Assembly: GCA_039193195.1 (NCBI GenBank)
Contig: JBCCWS010000009.1
Location: 1-64,000, forward strand
DNA length: 64,000 nucleotides
Reading direction: 5' to 3'
From: Pseudomonadota bacterium
Lineage (GTDB): Bacteria > Pseudomonadota > Gammaproteobacteria > Steroidobacterales > JBCBZW01
Within the stretch, counting starts at the first letter, position 1. Each line of letters starts with the position of its first letter. Positions 26,415 through 35,793 of this stretch are shown piece after piece. Below the pieces are notes generated by a model that did not search any database, was not told the origin of the DNA, and saw only the letters and a program-made list of their open reading frames with translations. A program made the position numbers and the translations under genes.

Positions 26415-26687
26415 GTGACCTACACGTGGTTCGACTTCGTGGGCAACCTCGGCGTGATGCTGGTGCTGCTCACCTACGCTATGGTGCAGCTCGGGCGCCT
26501 CGGCGCGACCTCGGTCACCTACGGCAGCCTAAACGCCGTAGGGGCTGTTCTCATCCTCGTCTCCCTGAGCAACACCTTCAACCTCTCGTCCTTCGTGATC
26601 GAGATCTGTTGGCTCACGATCAGCTTGATCGGTGTTACGCGGACCCTGTGGCGACGCCATCGCGCTCGCCGCGAACACGCTCCTTAA
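26415..26687 (+). CDS. Small CBU_0592-like membrane protein
   Basis: This 90-aa protein has three hydrophobic segments (WFDFVGNLGVMLVLLTYAMV, VTYGSLNAVGAVLILVSL, FVIEICWLTISLIGVTRTL) and a basic C-terminal tail. The pattern matches the CBU_0592 group of small integral membrane proteins of unknown role. It starts at GTG (26415) with a weak binding site. Its 3' end overlaps the convergent malate synthase gene by 53 bases, so the two share an antisense region. Confidence 0.75.
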   Translation: MTYTWFDFVGNLGVMLVLLTYAMVQLGRLGATSVTYGSLNAVGAVLILVSLSNTFNLSSFVIEICWLTISLIGVTRTLWRRHRARREHAP

Positions 26688-28866
26688 AGGCGCGCCGGTA
26701 GCTGTGCAGGAGCGGTTCCGTATAGCCGTTAGGTTGCTCGCGGCCAAGCAGAATCAGATCGCTGGCCGCCTGGAAGGCCTCGCTCTCAATGGGCTCGGGC
26801 CCTAGCGGCACGTAGGTGCGGTCGCCGGCGTTTTGCTCATCCACCACAGCGGCCATGCGCCGGAGACTGTCGCGCACCTCGGCTTCGCTGAGCACCCCGT
26901 GGCGTAGCCAGTTGGCGAGCAGCTGGCTCGCTATGCGCAGGGTGGCGCGATCCTCCATCCGGCCGACGTTGTCGATATCCGGCACCTTCGAGCAGCCGAT
27001 ACCCTGGTGCACCCAACGCACGACGTAGCCGAGGATGCTCTGCACGTTGTCGTCAAGCTCGCGCTGGCGCCGGGCGTCACTCCACGAGGAGGGGTCTGCT
27101 AGCGGTAGCGTGAGCAGGCGATCGAGCGATGCGGGCGCCCGCTTAGCGAGCTGCGCCTGGCGAGCCCGCGCGTCGACCCGATGGTAGTGGAGCGTGTGCA
27201 GGGTAGCCGCCGTTGGGGAGGGCACCCAAGCCGTGCTGGCGCCCGCCTCCAGATGGCCTATCTTCTCCTTCAGCATCTGCGCCAACAGGTCGGGCATTGC
27301 CCACATGCCCTTGCCAATCTGCGCCCGGCCAGGTAACCCGCAGGCCAGACCCACATCCACATTAGAATCCTCGTAGGCCCCGATCCAGGGCTCGTGCTTC
27401 ATCGCCGCCTTGTCGACCACCGGCCCAGCTTCCATGCTGGTGTGGATCTCATCGCCCGTGCGATCGAGGAAGCCGGTGTTGATGAAGAACAGGCGATGGC
27501 GCGCTTCGTAGAGACAGGCCTTGAGGTTGGCGGAGGTGCGACGCTCCTCGTCCATGATGCCCATCTTGAGCGTGTACCGGTCGAGACCCAGCACATCCTC
27601 CACCCGATCGAACATGGTGTTGGCGAAGGCGACCTCTTGCGGGCCGTGCATCTTCGGCTTCACCAAGTAGATGCTGCCGGCGCGACTGTTGCGCAGGGCC
27701 TGATCCTGCGGTGCTCTTCGCAGGTCATGGATGCCGATGAGCGCGGTGACCAGCGCATCCAGCAGGCCCTCGGGGGCGGGCTCGCCGTGAGCGTCCAGCA
27801 CCGAGTCATCCAGCATGAGGTGACCGACATTGCGCACCAGGAGCAGGGCTCGGCCGGACAGGCTGAAGGCCTTGCCCTCGGCATCTCGGTAGTGGCGCGG
27901 GGCGGCGAGGCGGCGCTCGTAGGATCTACCGCCCTTGTGCAAGGTGGCAGTGAGGTCGCCGCGCATCAGCCCTAGCCAATGGCGGTAGGCGTGGACCTTG
28001 TCGTTCGCGTCCACGCAAGCTACCGAGTCCTCTAGGTCAAGGATCGTGGTGAGGGCAGCCTCCAGGTGCACGTCAGCGATGCCCGCTGGGTCGTCGCGAC
28101 CGATCGGATGGTCGCGATCGATCTTCAGGTGAACGTGCAGACCGTGGTGGCGCAGGAGCACCGCGTCGGGGTGGTCGGCCGGGCCCGCGATGCCGGCGAA
28201 CTGGGCGGGGTTCGTAAGGCCCGCCTGCGCCTTGTCAGCAAGGTGTATGGTGAGCGCACCGTCGCGCAGCGTGTAAGCGGTGGCGTCGCGGTGACTGCCG
28301 TCCGTGAGCGGGAAGGTTTGATCGAGAAACGCCCTCACGTAGGCGATCACCCGTTGACCGCGCACCGGGTTGTAGCTGCCGTCGCCGCGTTGCGCGCCCC
28401 CATCCTCGGGCAGGGCATCCGTGCCATGGAGGGCGTCGTAAAGCGAGCCCCAGCGAGCGTTGGCAGCGTTGAGGGCGTAGCGCGCGTTGGTGATGGGCAC
28501 CACCAGCTGCGGCGCGGGCACATCTCCCACTTCCGGGTCGATGTGGTGCGTACCCAGCGTGAATGGCGCCGGCGAGGGCACCAGGTAGCCGATCTGCTCG
28601 AGCAGCCGCCGGTAGGCGGTCGGGTCGGGCCGGCCAGGGTGCTGCCGATGCCAGCGATCGAGGCGCTCCTGCAGCTCATCACGTTGATCGAGGAGCGTCC
28701 TGTTGCGCGGCGCCAGCTCGGCGATGAGCTGCTCGAGCCCACGCCAAAACTCGGGGGCGGCGATGCCCGTGCCCGGTAGGGCCTCCCGGTCGATGAAATC
28801 GCGCCATTCGCTGACGACGGAAAGCTGACCGATGGCGACACGAGCAGCTGCATAGGGGGAAGTCAT
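26635..28866 (-). CDS. glcB: Malate synthase G
   Basis: This 743-aa cytoplasmic enzyme condenses glyoxylate and acetyl-CoA to malate, closing the glyoxylate cycle. Family blocks are clear: VVPITNARYALNAANARWGS, TILDLEDSVACVDANDK, LVKPKMHGPQEVAFANTMF, MGIMDEERRTSANLKAC and the C-terminal WVHQGIGCSKVPDI. Length is near the usual ~725 aa of the monomeric G isoform. The ATG has GAGGAG upstream. No isocitrate lyase gene is in the window, so control and pathway context must be sought elsewhere. It ends inside the convergent small membrane-protein gene. Confidence 0.97.
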   Translation of the reverse strand: MTSPYAAARVAIGQLSVVSEWRDFIDREALPGTGIAAPEFWRGLEQLIAELAPRNRTLLDQRDELQERLDRWHRQHPGRPDPTAYRRLLEQIGYLVPSPAPFTLGTHHIDPEVGDVPAPQLVVPITNARYALNAANARWGSLYDALHGTDALPEDGGAQRGDGSYNPVRGQRVIAYVRAFLDQTFPLTDGSHRDATAYTLRDGALTIHLADKAQAGLTNPAQFAGIAGPADHPDAVLLRHHGLHVHLKIDRDHPIGRDDPAGIADVHLEAALTTILDLEDSVACVDANDKVHAYRHWLGLMRGDLTATLHKGGRSYERRLAAPRHYRDAEGKAFSLSGRALLLVRNVGHLMLDDSVLDAHGEPAPEGLLDALVTALIGIHDLRRAPQDQALRNSRAGSIYLVKPKMHGPQEVAFANTMFDRVEDVLGLDRYTLKMGIMDEERRTSANLKACLYEARHRLFFINTGFLDRTGDEIHTSMEAGPVVDKAAMKHEPWIGAYEDSNVDVGLACGLPGRAQIGKGMWAMPDLLAQMLKEKIGHLEAGASTAWVPSPTAATLHTLHYHRVDARARQAQLAKRAPASLDRLLTLPLADPSSWSDARRQRELDDNVQSILGYVVRWVHQGIGCSKVPDIDNVGRMEDRATLRIASQLLANWLRHGVLSEAEVRDSLRRMAAVVDEQNAGDRTYVPLGPEPIESEAFQAASDLILLGREQPNGYTEPLLHSYRRAFKERVRGERDGVATGSA

Positions 28867-29003
28867 GGGATTGCACTCTCCTCAAGAACTCCAGAGCGCG
28901 CGTGTAGCGCCCACCAGATCCTATTGCACCGCAGCAAGAGATGGGAATCAAGTCGCTGGAAACCGCGGTCATTGCGACCGCATTTAGGGGCGTCAGGTAC
29001 GGA

Positions 29004-29033
29004 AAAGGCGCGCAGCTCACGCTGCGCGCCTTT
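29004..29033 (-). terminator. Rho-independent terminator of the VPLPA-CTERM gene
   Basis: AAAGGCGCGCAGC (29004-29016) pairs perfectly over 13 bp with GCTGCGCGCCTTT (29021-29033) around a TCAC loop; on the minus strand it ends in TTTT. It lies 26 bases after the stop codon of the minus-strand gene. Confidence 0.85.
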
Positions 29034-29058
29034 GAGAAAGGGTTTGAGGTGACTGGGC

Positions 29059-29658
29059 CTACGCGCGGCGGCGACGGGCAGCCCCGGTTAGCATCAAGGC
29101 GCCAGCGAACAGGGCGAGCGCCGGCGGCACGGGCACCGTGGCCGCCCGTAATGCCGTGACCCGGAAGCCCTCGTCACCGGATAGGCCCACGATCTGGAAG
29201 GTGGTGCCTACGCCAACGCTGCTCACGTCGAGGCTCACTATGTTCACGACGTCTTCAGTCAGGTCGAAGACCCCCGCTTGCACACCATCCACCAGGATCG
29301 CGAAGAACAGCGGGGTGGTGATGCTGATCTCGTCGAAGGCGATCAGCCGGTCGAGAGATACAGGCTGTGAGAAGGTGAACAGCAGCGACTCGCCTGGGCC
29401 GATACGATTGCCCTCAAATGCAGGCGTGTTGCCCACGACGCCGAGGCCCGTATCGCCGTTGATGTGAACAATCCGGGCTTCCTCGCCGGCGAAACCTTCT
29501 GCCGTCAGGATGATCCCACCGTCTGTATAGGTTACCGGTGCAGTGCCTTCGCGATTGCCAAGGCCGTCCGCGAAGTTGAATTCGACAGTGGTGGCGTGTG
29601 TAGCAGCGGCGCCGAGCAGCGCCGCGGCGGCGGCGAGTGTCTTGAGGTGCAGATTCAT
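29059..29658 (-). CDS. VPLPA-CTERM exported surface protein
   Basis: This 199-aa protein has an N-terminal signal peptide (LKTLAAAAALLGAAATHA cleavage) and a beta-rich middle. It ends with VPVPPALALFAGALMLTGAA followed by RRRR. That tripartite ending (VPxP motif, hydrophobic span, Arg cluster) is the VPLPA-CTERM class, related to PEP-CTERM, which an exosortase-like enzyme removes during surface sorting. AGGAG precedes the ATG and a strong terminator follows the stop. No exosortase is in the window. The mature domain is unassigned. Confidence 0.85.
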   Translation of the reverse strand: MNLHLKTLAAAAALLGAAATHATTVEFNFADGLGNREGTAPVTYTDGGIILTAEGFAGEEARIVHINGDTGLGVVGNTPAFEGNRIGPGESLLFTFSQPVSLDRLIAFDEISITTPLFFAILVDGVQAGVFDLTEDVVNIVSLDVSSVGVGTTFQIVGLSGDEGFRVTALRAATVPVPPALALFAGALMLTGAARRRRA

Positions 29659-29927
29659 GGAGATGAGCTCCTACGACGCCCGTCGAGGGGCGCCAGGTAA
29701 ACGAGTTCCGAGTGCTCCGATCCTGAGGATCGTGGTTATTTTTCAAACACATTGCGCAAAAGGCGCGCTAGGTGCAAGTGCTTCTTGCAATCGATTTAAC
29801 ATACTGAATTATTGGAACTATCGAGGATAGGCGGCTGGCGCTGCAGGCCGCGCTGCGAGCGGTGCACCGACGGCGCTCTCGTCCGTTGAAACCAAAGCGG
29901 CCGTGCGGAAACTTCTCCAGGAAGCTC

Positions 29928-30704
29928 ATGCCACTACTTCGCCTCCAATGCATCGCCCCGCGAAGGCGCCTGGCCAGCCGGAATCGCCTGCGCCAGGCCA
30001 GCCCGTGGGCATTCGTGCTCCTGGGGTTGATGAGCGCGAGCGCAGCGTCTGCCGCGGTGGGCGACGCCCTGCGCGCGGCCCTGCTACTGCAGGCGAGCAG
30101 TGACCAGGCAATCGAGCGCCAGATCGCAGCCCTCGATGCCCAGCTCGGCGTGGCACCCGTGGGCAGCGAGCTGGATCGGCGCTTGGCCCAGGTGGTGACC
30201 CACTTGGGCGAGGTCAATGGCTACCCGCTGAACTACCGCGTGTACCTTGCCCCCCAGGTCAACGCCCTCGCTTTCCCCAACGGGGAGGTGCGCGTGTTCG
30301 CCGGCCTGATGCAACTGCTCGATGATGATGAGCTGACGTTCGTCATCGGCCACGAGATCGCCCACGTGGTGAAGGAGCACGGCATGGCTTCGATGCGTCG
30401 CCAACAGACGCGGAATCTCGCCGGCATCGCCGCCAGCCTTCTCGGTCTTCCGGCGGCGGGCCCGGGCCTTAACTCCGGCCTTGGCGCCCTTGAACTTCAC
30501 TTTGGTCGCAGTGCGGAACTCGAAGCGGACCGCTTCGGTCAGAAGCTGCTGGAAGTGCTTCACTTGAACCCCAAGGCTGGGGTCAGCGCACTCACCAAAT
30601 TGGCACAAGCCAACGGCAGCGCCGGGCGATTTGCCAGCTGGTTCCAGACCCATCCGGATCCGCTCGTGCGCGCGGAGACGCTCGACCAGGCGACCAAGCC
30701 GTAG
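29928..30704 (+). CDS. Exported M48 family metalloprotease
   Basis: This 258-aa zinc protease of the BepA/LoiP type has a signal peptide with a long basic n-region, cleaved near SAASAA (about residue 43). The zinc site is HEIAH (His142, Glu143, His146) with the third ligand in ELEADRFG (about Glu197). The chain ends with the conserved FQTHPDPLVRAETL. Such proteases clear misfolded outer-membrane proteins. The ATG at 29928 follows AGGAAG; an upstream frame to 29862 lacks a binding site. It is 54 bases upstream of the stator operon on the same strand and may be cotranscribed with it. Confidence 0.9.
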   Translation: MPLLRLQCIAPRRRLASRNRLRQASPWAFVLLGLMSASAASAAVGDALRAALLLQASSDQAIERQIAALDAQLGVAPVGSELDRRLAQVVTHLGEVNGYPLNYRVYLAPQVNALAFPNGEVRVFAGLMQLLDDDELTFVIGHEIAHVVKEHGMASMRRQQTRNLAGIAASLLGLPAAGPGLNSGLGALELHFGRSAELEADRFGQKLLEVLHLNPKAGVSALTKLAQANGSAGRFASWFQTHPDPLVRAETLDQATKP

Positions 30705-30758
30705 GGGCGCCAAGTCACCTATGTTTCTCATTCGCTCTCTCGCCGAGAGGAGGTAAGC

Positions 30759-32027
30759 GTGAATCCCCTTGCTCCCCACCGCTGGATGCTCGGCCTGCTG
30801 CTCACCGCGGGCAGCACCGTGGCCCTCGCAGATGTCGGCCCGTCCCGCTCCTCCGCCTACGATCCGCAGACCGGTCAGGCGCGCTCGGAGCGCACGTCGA
30901 TTGCAACCAACACGCCGCTCAGCGTCGTGATCCCCGTGTTCGATCCCGGCCTCGACGGCGATCCGCCGAAGCCCTACCACAAGGACGAGAAGTGGGATCA
31001 GGTGTTCGATGAGATCCGACGCACGGAAGCCAACCTGATCGCCGCCGATCTGCGCGATGCCCTGCGCGATACGGGCCTGTTCGAGAAGGTGCGCGTGGCA
31101 CCGTCCTCGCAAGCGATCGGCGAGCTGTACGTGATTGGACGCATCATGCGCTCGAACAGCGAGGACTTTCACCTGCAGGTACAGGTGATGGACATCTCCC
31201 AGCGCGAGTGGTTGAACGACATCTACAAGATTCGCGTAGAGGAAGCTGACGTCTCGGAGACCGCCCGCCTGCGTCGGGTCGATCCCTACGAGGCACTGTA
31301 CACGCAGATCGTCGATGACGTAGTAGCCGCCCTCGCACGCCGGGACGAAGGCGACCTACGAGAGCTAAGAGGTATCGCCGATATGGTGTTCGCCAGCAGC
31401 TACTCGGAGGAGACCTTCGGCCGCTACCTAGGTGAAGATCGCGTGCGCGTGCGCACGGGCGAGCGCTCCACCCGCATCAGCGTGACCACCCTCGAGGGCC
31501 TACCGGCTGCGGGCGACGAACAGTACGCGCGCATCGCGGCCATCCGCACCAAGGAGGAGCTGTTCCTCGACGACCTGCAGCGCAACTACGACGAGTTTTC
31601 CGGCCGCGTCGAGCCCGTTTACGAAGAGTGGCAAACAGACGCCTACCCCTTGGCCGTAGACGCCCGCAAGGAGCGCGCTAAGTCCACTCGACGCAAGGTC
31701 TTCGCTGGCCTCGCTGCCGCTGCCGGCGTCGCCGCAGGCTCGGAAGCCGATGAGTTCAGGACTATCGCTCTGGCGGGCAGCGCGGCGCTCGCCTACACGG
31801 CCTATCGCTCTTCGCGCCAGTACAACGCCCTGCGCGAGTCGCTAGCCGAACTCGGCGAGTCCGTGGACATCCAACTGGCCCCGACCAACGTGGAGTTCGA
31901 AGGTCGTACGCAGACCCTAGAGGGCAATGCCGCCAAGCAGTACCAAGACATGCGCAATTTCCTACGCGAGGTATACGCGGAGGAAGCCACGCCCGATCGG
32001 TCTCTGGTGATCGACGAGGATCTCTGA
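30759..32027 (+). CDS. Exported protein, first gene of the stator-VWA operon
   Basis: This 422-aa protein has a signal peptide (WMLGLLLTAGSTVALA, cleavage before DVG). Residues about 75-150 (IAADLRDALRDTGLFEKVRV, then GELYVIGRIMRSNSEDFHLQ) resemble the mixed alpha/beta domain of exported proteins in which a strand pair follows a variable-length helix; this comparison is loose. Around 305-345 two small-residue-rich hydrophobic stretches (KVFAGLAAAAGVAAGS and TIALAGSAALAYTAY) could form a glycine-zipper-like membrane hairpin. It starts at GTG behind a strong GAGAGGAGGT. The next gene begins 109 bases on. The function is unknown; an outer-membrane-facing component of the operon's complex is my inference. 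Confidence 0.75.
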   Translation: MNPLAPHRWMLGLLLTAGSTVALADVGPSRSSAYDPQTGQARSERTSIATNTPLSVVIPVFDPGLDGDPPKPYHKDEKWDQVFDEIRRTEANLIAADLRDALRDTGLFEKVRVAPSSQAIGELYVIGRIMRSNSEDFHLQVQVMDISQREWLNDIYKIRVEEADVSETARLRRVDPYEALYTQIVDDVVAALARRDEGDLRELRGIADMVFASSYSEETFGRYLGEDRVRVRTGERSTRISVTTLEGLPAAGDEQYARIAAIRTKEELFLDDLQRNYDEFSGRVEPVYEEWQTDAYPLAVDARKERAKSTRRKVFAGLAAAAGVAAGSEADEFRTIALAGSAALAYTAYRSSRQYNALRESLAELGESVDIQLAPTNVEFEGRTQTLEGNAAKQYQDMRNFLREVYAEEATPDRSLVIDEDL

Positions 32028-32136
32028 CCGCAGTCTCCGTCCGCGCGGATGAGAAAACCTGCTTGCCCTAGCTTGCCCGGAGCTGGCGCTCAGCGACCCT
32101 CGCCCGCCGCTTGCCGCCTTGGAGCGTTAAAACGCC

Positions 32137-33600
32137 GTGACCGACGACACCATCCCTGCCAAGGAGAGCCCAGACCTCGAGGCGCTCGCCCAAGCGGCAC
32201 GCAAGCGGCGACGCCACCTTGGACTGTTGAGCGTGTCCCTACTCATTACCGCGGCCCTGGTGGTCGGCATCTTTCTGTGGGTGGAGGCGACCTTCACGCC
32301 CGCGGTGAGGACGCTCCCGCAGGCCGAGCAAGCGCGGGTTGAGATCTCTTGCGGCGAGAGCACCGGTGAGGAGTGCTCGCGCCAGGACTTTCTCGACGCC
32401 CTGCGCAAGTTCAACTTCGACTCGCGCCCTGCTCTCGATAAGGTATCGCTGGAGCGATGGGATGCTCCACGGGCAGAAGCGATCGATGCGCTGGAGCGGA
32501 CCGCGCTCGATGCCTTCGACGCAGGCAAGTACCTCGACGCAACCGTCGCCATCACACGGGCCATCGAGGCCGCGGATGAGGCAGTCAAGCACGCCCTGCA
32601 GACCTACCGCATTCTGCTGCGCACGGCCCAACGCGCCTTCGCCGACAACGATGCGCCCCTCGCCCAGCAAGCGATTGAGCGAGCGCGCCTGATCGACCCG
32701 AACGCCGCCGATGCGCGAGCCCTGAGTGAGCGCATCGCGGTACTGCCCGCGGTGCTGGACGCCCTCGAGGCCGCGCGCGTCGCCGCCGTTGAGAATCGCC
32801 CGGAGGAGGAGCTGCGCCAGCTGCGCGCCGCCCTCGTTCTCGACCCGCAACGAACAGCCCTCGGCGAGCGTATCGCCGCCCTTGAGGGTGACGCCCTCGC
32901 CGACCGCTATCGATCCGCCGTGAACACCGCCGAGCGCGCCCTCACCCGCGGTGAGCTCGAGCGGACACAGCGGGCGATCGATCAAGCCCGCGCCATCGAT
33001 CCCGCGCAAGACCTCAGCCTCCTGCAACACCGCCTCGACGCTGTTCGCACGCAGCGACGCCTGGACGAGGCCTTAGCCAGCGCCCAGCGCGCCCGCGACG
33101 CCGAGGACTGGCGCAGCGCGCTCGCTGCCTACGAGCGCGCCCTGACTCTGGATGCCGCCAACGCCCAGGCCGTGCGCGGCGCAGACGATGCTCGCGCTGT
33201 GGTAGAGGCCTTCGACGAGCTTGCGATCTACCTAAAGGATCCGTTGCGAATCGGCTCGGCGCGCGCCGGCGAAGCAGCCCGTCGCCTGGCCAGTGACCTC
33301 GCGCCACAGCGCGGTGTGAGCGCCATTCTCGACGGCCAACTCGATCAGCTCGATGCCTACTTGGCCCTCGCGACGCAACCGGTGAGGATTACCCTGATCT
33401 CCGACGGCATGACCGAGATCAGCGTGCGGCGCGTAGGCCAAGTGGGTAAGCGCAAGCGGGCCACGATCGAGCTCACCCCTGGGCGCTACGAGGTGGAAGG
33501 GCACCGCGCCGGCTACCGGTCCAAGCTCGTTGCGCTCGATGTGAACTTCGGCATCGAACAGATGCAGGTGGAGGTGGTGTGCGATGAACCCGCCGCTTGA
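32137..33600 (+). CDS. Single-span membrane protein with TPR-like repeats and PEGA-like end
   Basis: This 487-aa protein has a basic cytoplasmic N-terminus (ARKRRRH), one membrane span (about 29-47, LGLLSVSLLITAALVVGIFL) and a periplasmic body. Residues about 120-370 are tetratricopeptide-like helices rich in Ala, Arg and Asp (DALERTALDAFDAGKYLDAT, AYERALTLDAANAQA). The last ~70 residues form beta strands ending in ELTPGRYEVEGHRAGYRSK, the pattern of a PEGA-like domain. It starts at GTG. Its end overlaps the next gene by 17 bases, so the two are translationally coupled. It is probably a scaffold of the stator-VWA complex. Confidence 0.8.
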   Translation: MTDDTIPAKESPDLEALAQAARKRRRHLGLLSVSLLITAALVVGIFLWVEATFTPAVRTLPQAEQARVEISCGESTGEECSRQDFLDALRKFNFDSRPALDKVSLERWDAPRAEAIDALERTALDAFDAGKYLDATVAITRAIEAADEAVKHALQTYRILLRTAQRAFADNDAPLAQQAIERARLIDPNAADARALSERIAVLPAVLDALEAARVAAVENRPEEELRQLRAALVLDPQRTALGERIAALEGDALADRYRSAVNTAERALTRGELERTQRAIDQARAIDPAQDLSLLQHRLDAVRTQRRLDEALASAQRARDAEDWRSALAAYERALTLDAANAQAVRGADDARAVVEAFDELAIYLKDPLRIGSARAGEAARRLASDLAPQRGVSAILDGQLDQLDAYLALATQPVRITLISDGMTEISVRRVGQVGKRKRATIELTPGRYEVEGHRAGYRSKLVALDVNFGIEQMQVEVVCDEPAA

Positions 33601-35641
33601 CGGGGACTTAAGCGGCGAGACGCCCCTGGACCTCGCCCTGCGCAACGCCCGACGCCAGCGCACAAGACGCCTATTGCTAGGCCTAGGTGCTATCGTCCTT
33701 GCCCTGGCTGCCGTCGCCGTATTCGCCGGGCTGTCCCGCGGCGTACGCCTACTGATCACACCGCCGGACGCTGCAGCTACTCCTGCGGTGACCCTACGTG
33801 ACGGTCTTGGCCTCGTCGTCGGCGAGCGCGTATACACCTTCTCCTCACGCCTTCACGCGATCGTCGAAGCGCCGGGCTTCTTCGCTGAGGAGGTCGCCCT
33901 GACCCCAGCACCGGGCAGCAACTACGTCGAGGTGGCCTTACGCGAACGGCCCGCAGAGCTTGCCCTGTCCACAGCCCCTGCCAGCGTCGAAGCGCGGTGG
34001 CGCCTGGACGGCGAGATTCTCGGCGACGGCGAATCGCTGGCGCTCAGCATCGAACCGGGCACGCACACGGTGCAGGTAGACAGTCCCTTCCACGACCTCG
34101 CCGAACAGACACTCACCCTAACCCGCGCCGAGGAGCGCGCGCTTGCCATCGCGCTGGTGCCTGTTCAGGGGGGGCTGTCCATCAACTCCGAGCCCGCCGG
34201 CGCCGAAGTGCTCGTGGACGGCGAGGTGCGTGGCGTAACGCCCTTCAAGGGCGCAGTTTCCGGGGGTGAGTACGTGATCGCTGTGCGCCAGGCGGGCCAT
34301 GCGGACGTCGTTGAGCGCGCGCGCGTGACCCGAGACCGACCGACGCTAACCCGCAACTACCGCCTGCTGCCCAACCCCGCCACACTGGCGATCAGCGTGA
34401 GCCCTGCCGGCGGCACCCTGCTCATCGATGGCACGCGGCGTACGGTCGCCTCATCGCCCTTCCAGGTGGCCTCCAGCGTGGCGCACACGTTGGTCTACTC
34501 CTCACCGGGTTACAGCACGGAGGCGCACACGCTCACGCTTGAGGCCGACGAATCACGCCAGCTAGATCTCCGCCTAAGCGCGCAATTTGGTGAGGTCGAA
34601 ATCGTCGCAGAGCCGCCCGCGGAGGTGTTCGTCGACGGTCGTGCGGAGGGGGGAACGCCGCTGGTCCTAGACTTGCCCGCCCTAGCCCATCGGATCGAGC
34701 TCCGGCGCAGCGGCTACGCGACAGTGACCCGCGTGGTCCACCCAACGCCGACGGCGCCCCAGCGCATCGACGCCACGCTCCTCACGCAGGCACAGGCCCT
34801 CTCAGCCGAAGCCGCGCCACGCTATCGCACCGTGGGCGGCTTAGAGATGCGACGCTTCGACCCCAGCGCTACCTTCACCATGGGTGCGCCGGCCAGCGAA
34901 CGCGGTCAACGCGCCAACGAGTACCTGCGCGAAGTGAGGCTGACCCGCCCCTTTTACGTCTCCCGAACGGAACTCACCAATGCCCAGTTCGCTCAGTTCC
35001 GCAGCAGCGGTAAGCGCAACAACCTACCCGTGTCCGAGGTTACCTGGACCGACGCTGCCCGCTTCTGCAACTGGCTGAGCGAGCGCGAAGGCCTGCCTCC
35101 CGTGTACCGCTTCGCCGGCACGCGCTACCTTGGCGCCAACCTCGCTGCCGACGGCTACCGCCTGCCCACCGAGGCCGAATGGGAGTGGTTGGCACGAGCA
35201 GCAGGCCGACGCCAACCGGCGCGCTTTACCTGGGGCAGCGAGTATGAGGTCCCCGCCCAGGCGGGCAACTTCGCGGACGAGACCGCCGCCGCCGACAGCA
35301 CGGTGCGCGGCGATCTCAAGTTCTACCTGTCGCAGTACACGGACGGCTTCGCCCGCCTCGCCCCTGTCGGTAGCTTTGCGCCGCACCGTTCGGGGCTACA
35401 GGATCTCTCCGGCAACGTGCGCGAGTGGGTCCACGACTTCGACGATCTAAACCCACCGCGCGAGGGCATCGCCCTGGACCCTAGCGGCCCTACGCGCGCC
35501 GGCGGTGGCAGCCAGGGGCATGTCATCAAAGGCTCCGGGTGGCGTGACGGACGCGTAGAGACCCTACGCGCCGCCCACCGCAGCGCCGGCGGCGACGCGG
35601 CGGACGACCTGGGCTTTCGCATAGCCCGATACATCTACTGA
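33584..35641 (+). CDS. Membrane protein with PEGA repeats and a formylglycine-generating-enzyme fold
   Basis: This 685-aa protein has a basic start, one membrane span (about 30-50), and a periplasmic string of PEGA-type beta domains (about 105-405). Recurring patterns include INSEPAGAEVLVDGEVRG, TLLIDGTRRTVASSPF and EVFVDGRAEGGTPLVL. An FGE-sulfatase/SUMF1 domain (about 418-683) follows, with FTMGAPASERGQRANEY, YVSRTELTNAQFAQF, YRLPTEAEWEWLARAAG and GLQDLSGNVREWVHD. True FGE enzymes bind copper through two Cys in a CxxxxC stretch near the end; here that segment reads GSGWRDGRVETLRAAHRSA with no Cys, so the domain is probably a non-catalytic binding module. It overlaps the preceding gene by 17 bases. 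Confidence 0.87.
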   Translation: MNPPLDGDLSGETPLDLALRNARRQRTRRLLLGLGAIVLALAAVAVFAGLSRGVRLLITPPDAAATPAVTLRDGLGLVVGERVYTFSSRLHAIVEAPGFFAEEVALTPAPGSNYVEVALRERPAELALSTAPASVEARWRLDGEILGDGESLALSIEPGTHTVQVDSPFHDLAEQTLTLTRAEERALAIALVPVQGGLSINSEPAGAEVLVDGEVRGVTPFKGAVSGGEYVIAVRQAGHADVVERARVTRDRPTLTRNYRLLPNPATLAISVSPAGGTLLIDGTRRTVASSPFQVASSVAHTLVYSSPGYSTEAHTLTLEADESRQLDLRLSAQFGEVEIVAEPPAEVFVDGRAEGGTPLVLDLPALAHRIELRRSGYATVTRVVHPTPTAPQRIDATLLTQAQALSAEAAPRYRTVGGLEMRRFDPSATFTMGAPASERGQRANEYLREVRLTRPFYVSRTELTNAQFAQFRSSGKRNNLPVSEVTWTDAARFCNWLSEREGLPPVYRFAGTRYLGANLAADGYRLPTEAEWEWLARAAGRRQPARFTWGSEYEVPAQAGNFADETAAADSTVRGDLKFYLSQYTDGFARLAPVGSFAPHRSGLQDLSGNVREWVHDFDDLNPPREGIALDPSGPTRAGGGSQGHVIKGSGWRDGRVETLRAAHRSAGGDAADDLGFRIARYIY

Positions 35642-35651
35642 GGAGAGCGCC

Positions 35652-35792
35652 ATGGCGCCAGCGACACGACACCGACTGCTCTGGACCACGATGACCGCCC
35701 TCGGCGTGCTGTCCGTACTGATCGTCGGTTACGCCGTGGCCCAAAGCGGCGTCAGCCTCGACGCCCCAGCCACCCTACCGGCGGACATCTGA
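35652..35792 (+). CDS. 46-residue membrane or exported microprotein
   Basis: This short frame encodes 46 residues: a basic start (MAPATRHR), a hydrophobic stretch (about 13-31, MTALGVLSVLIVGYAVA) and a polar end QSGVSLDAPATLPADI. It has a good GAGGAGA binding site, begins 11 bases after the preceding stop and ends one base before the proton-channel start at 35794, so it is embedded in the operon. AVA-Q would suit signal peptidase, giving a secreted ~16-residue peptide; otherwise it is a single-span subunit. The family is unknown. Confidence 0.65.
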   Translation: MAPATRHRLLWTTMTALGVLSVLIVGYAVAQSGVSLDAPATLPADI

Positions 35793-35793
35793 C

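Noticed and set aside
29659-29927. Sigma-54 promoter for the VPLPA-CTERM gene, by analogy with the 43-kb gene
   Set aside because: No GG-N10-GC pair of acceptable sequence was found on the minus strand of this spacer.
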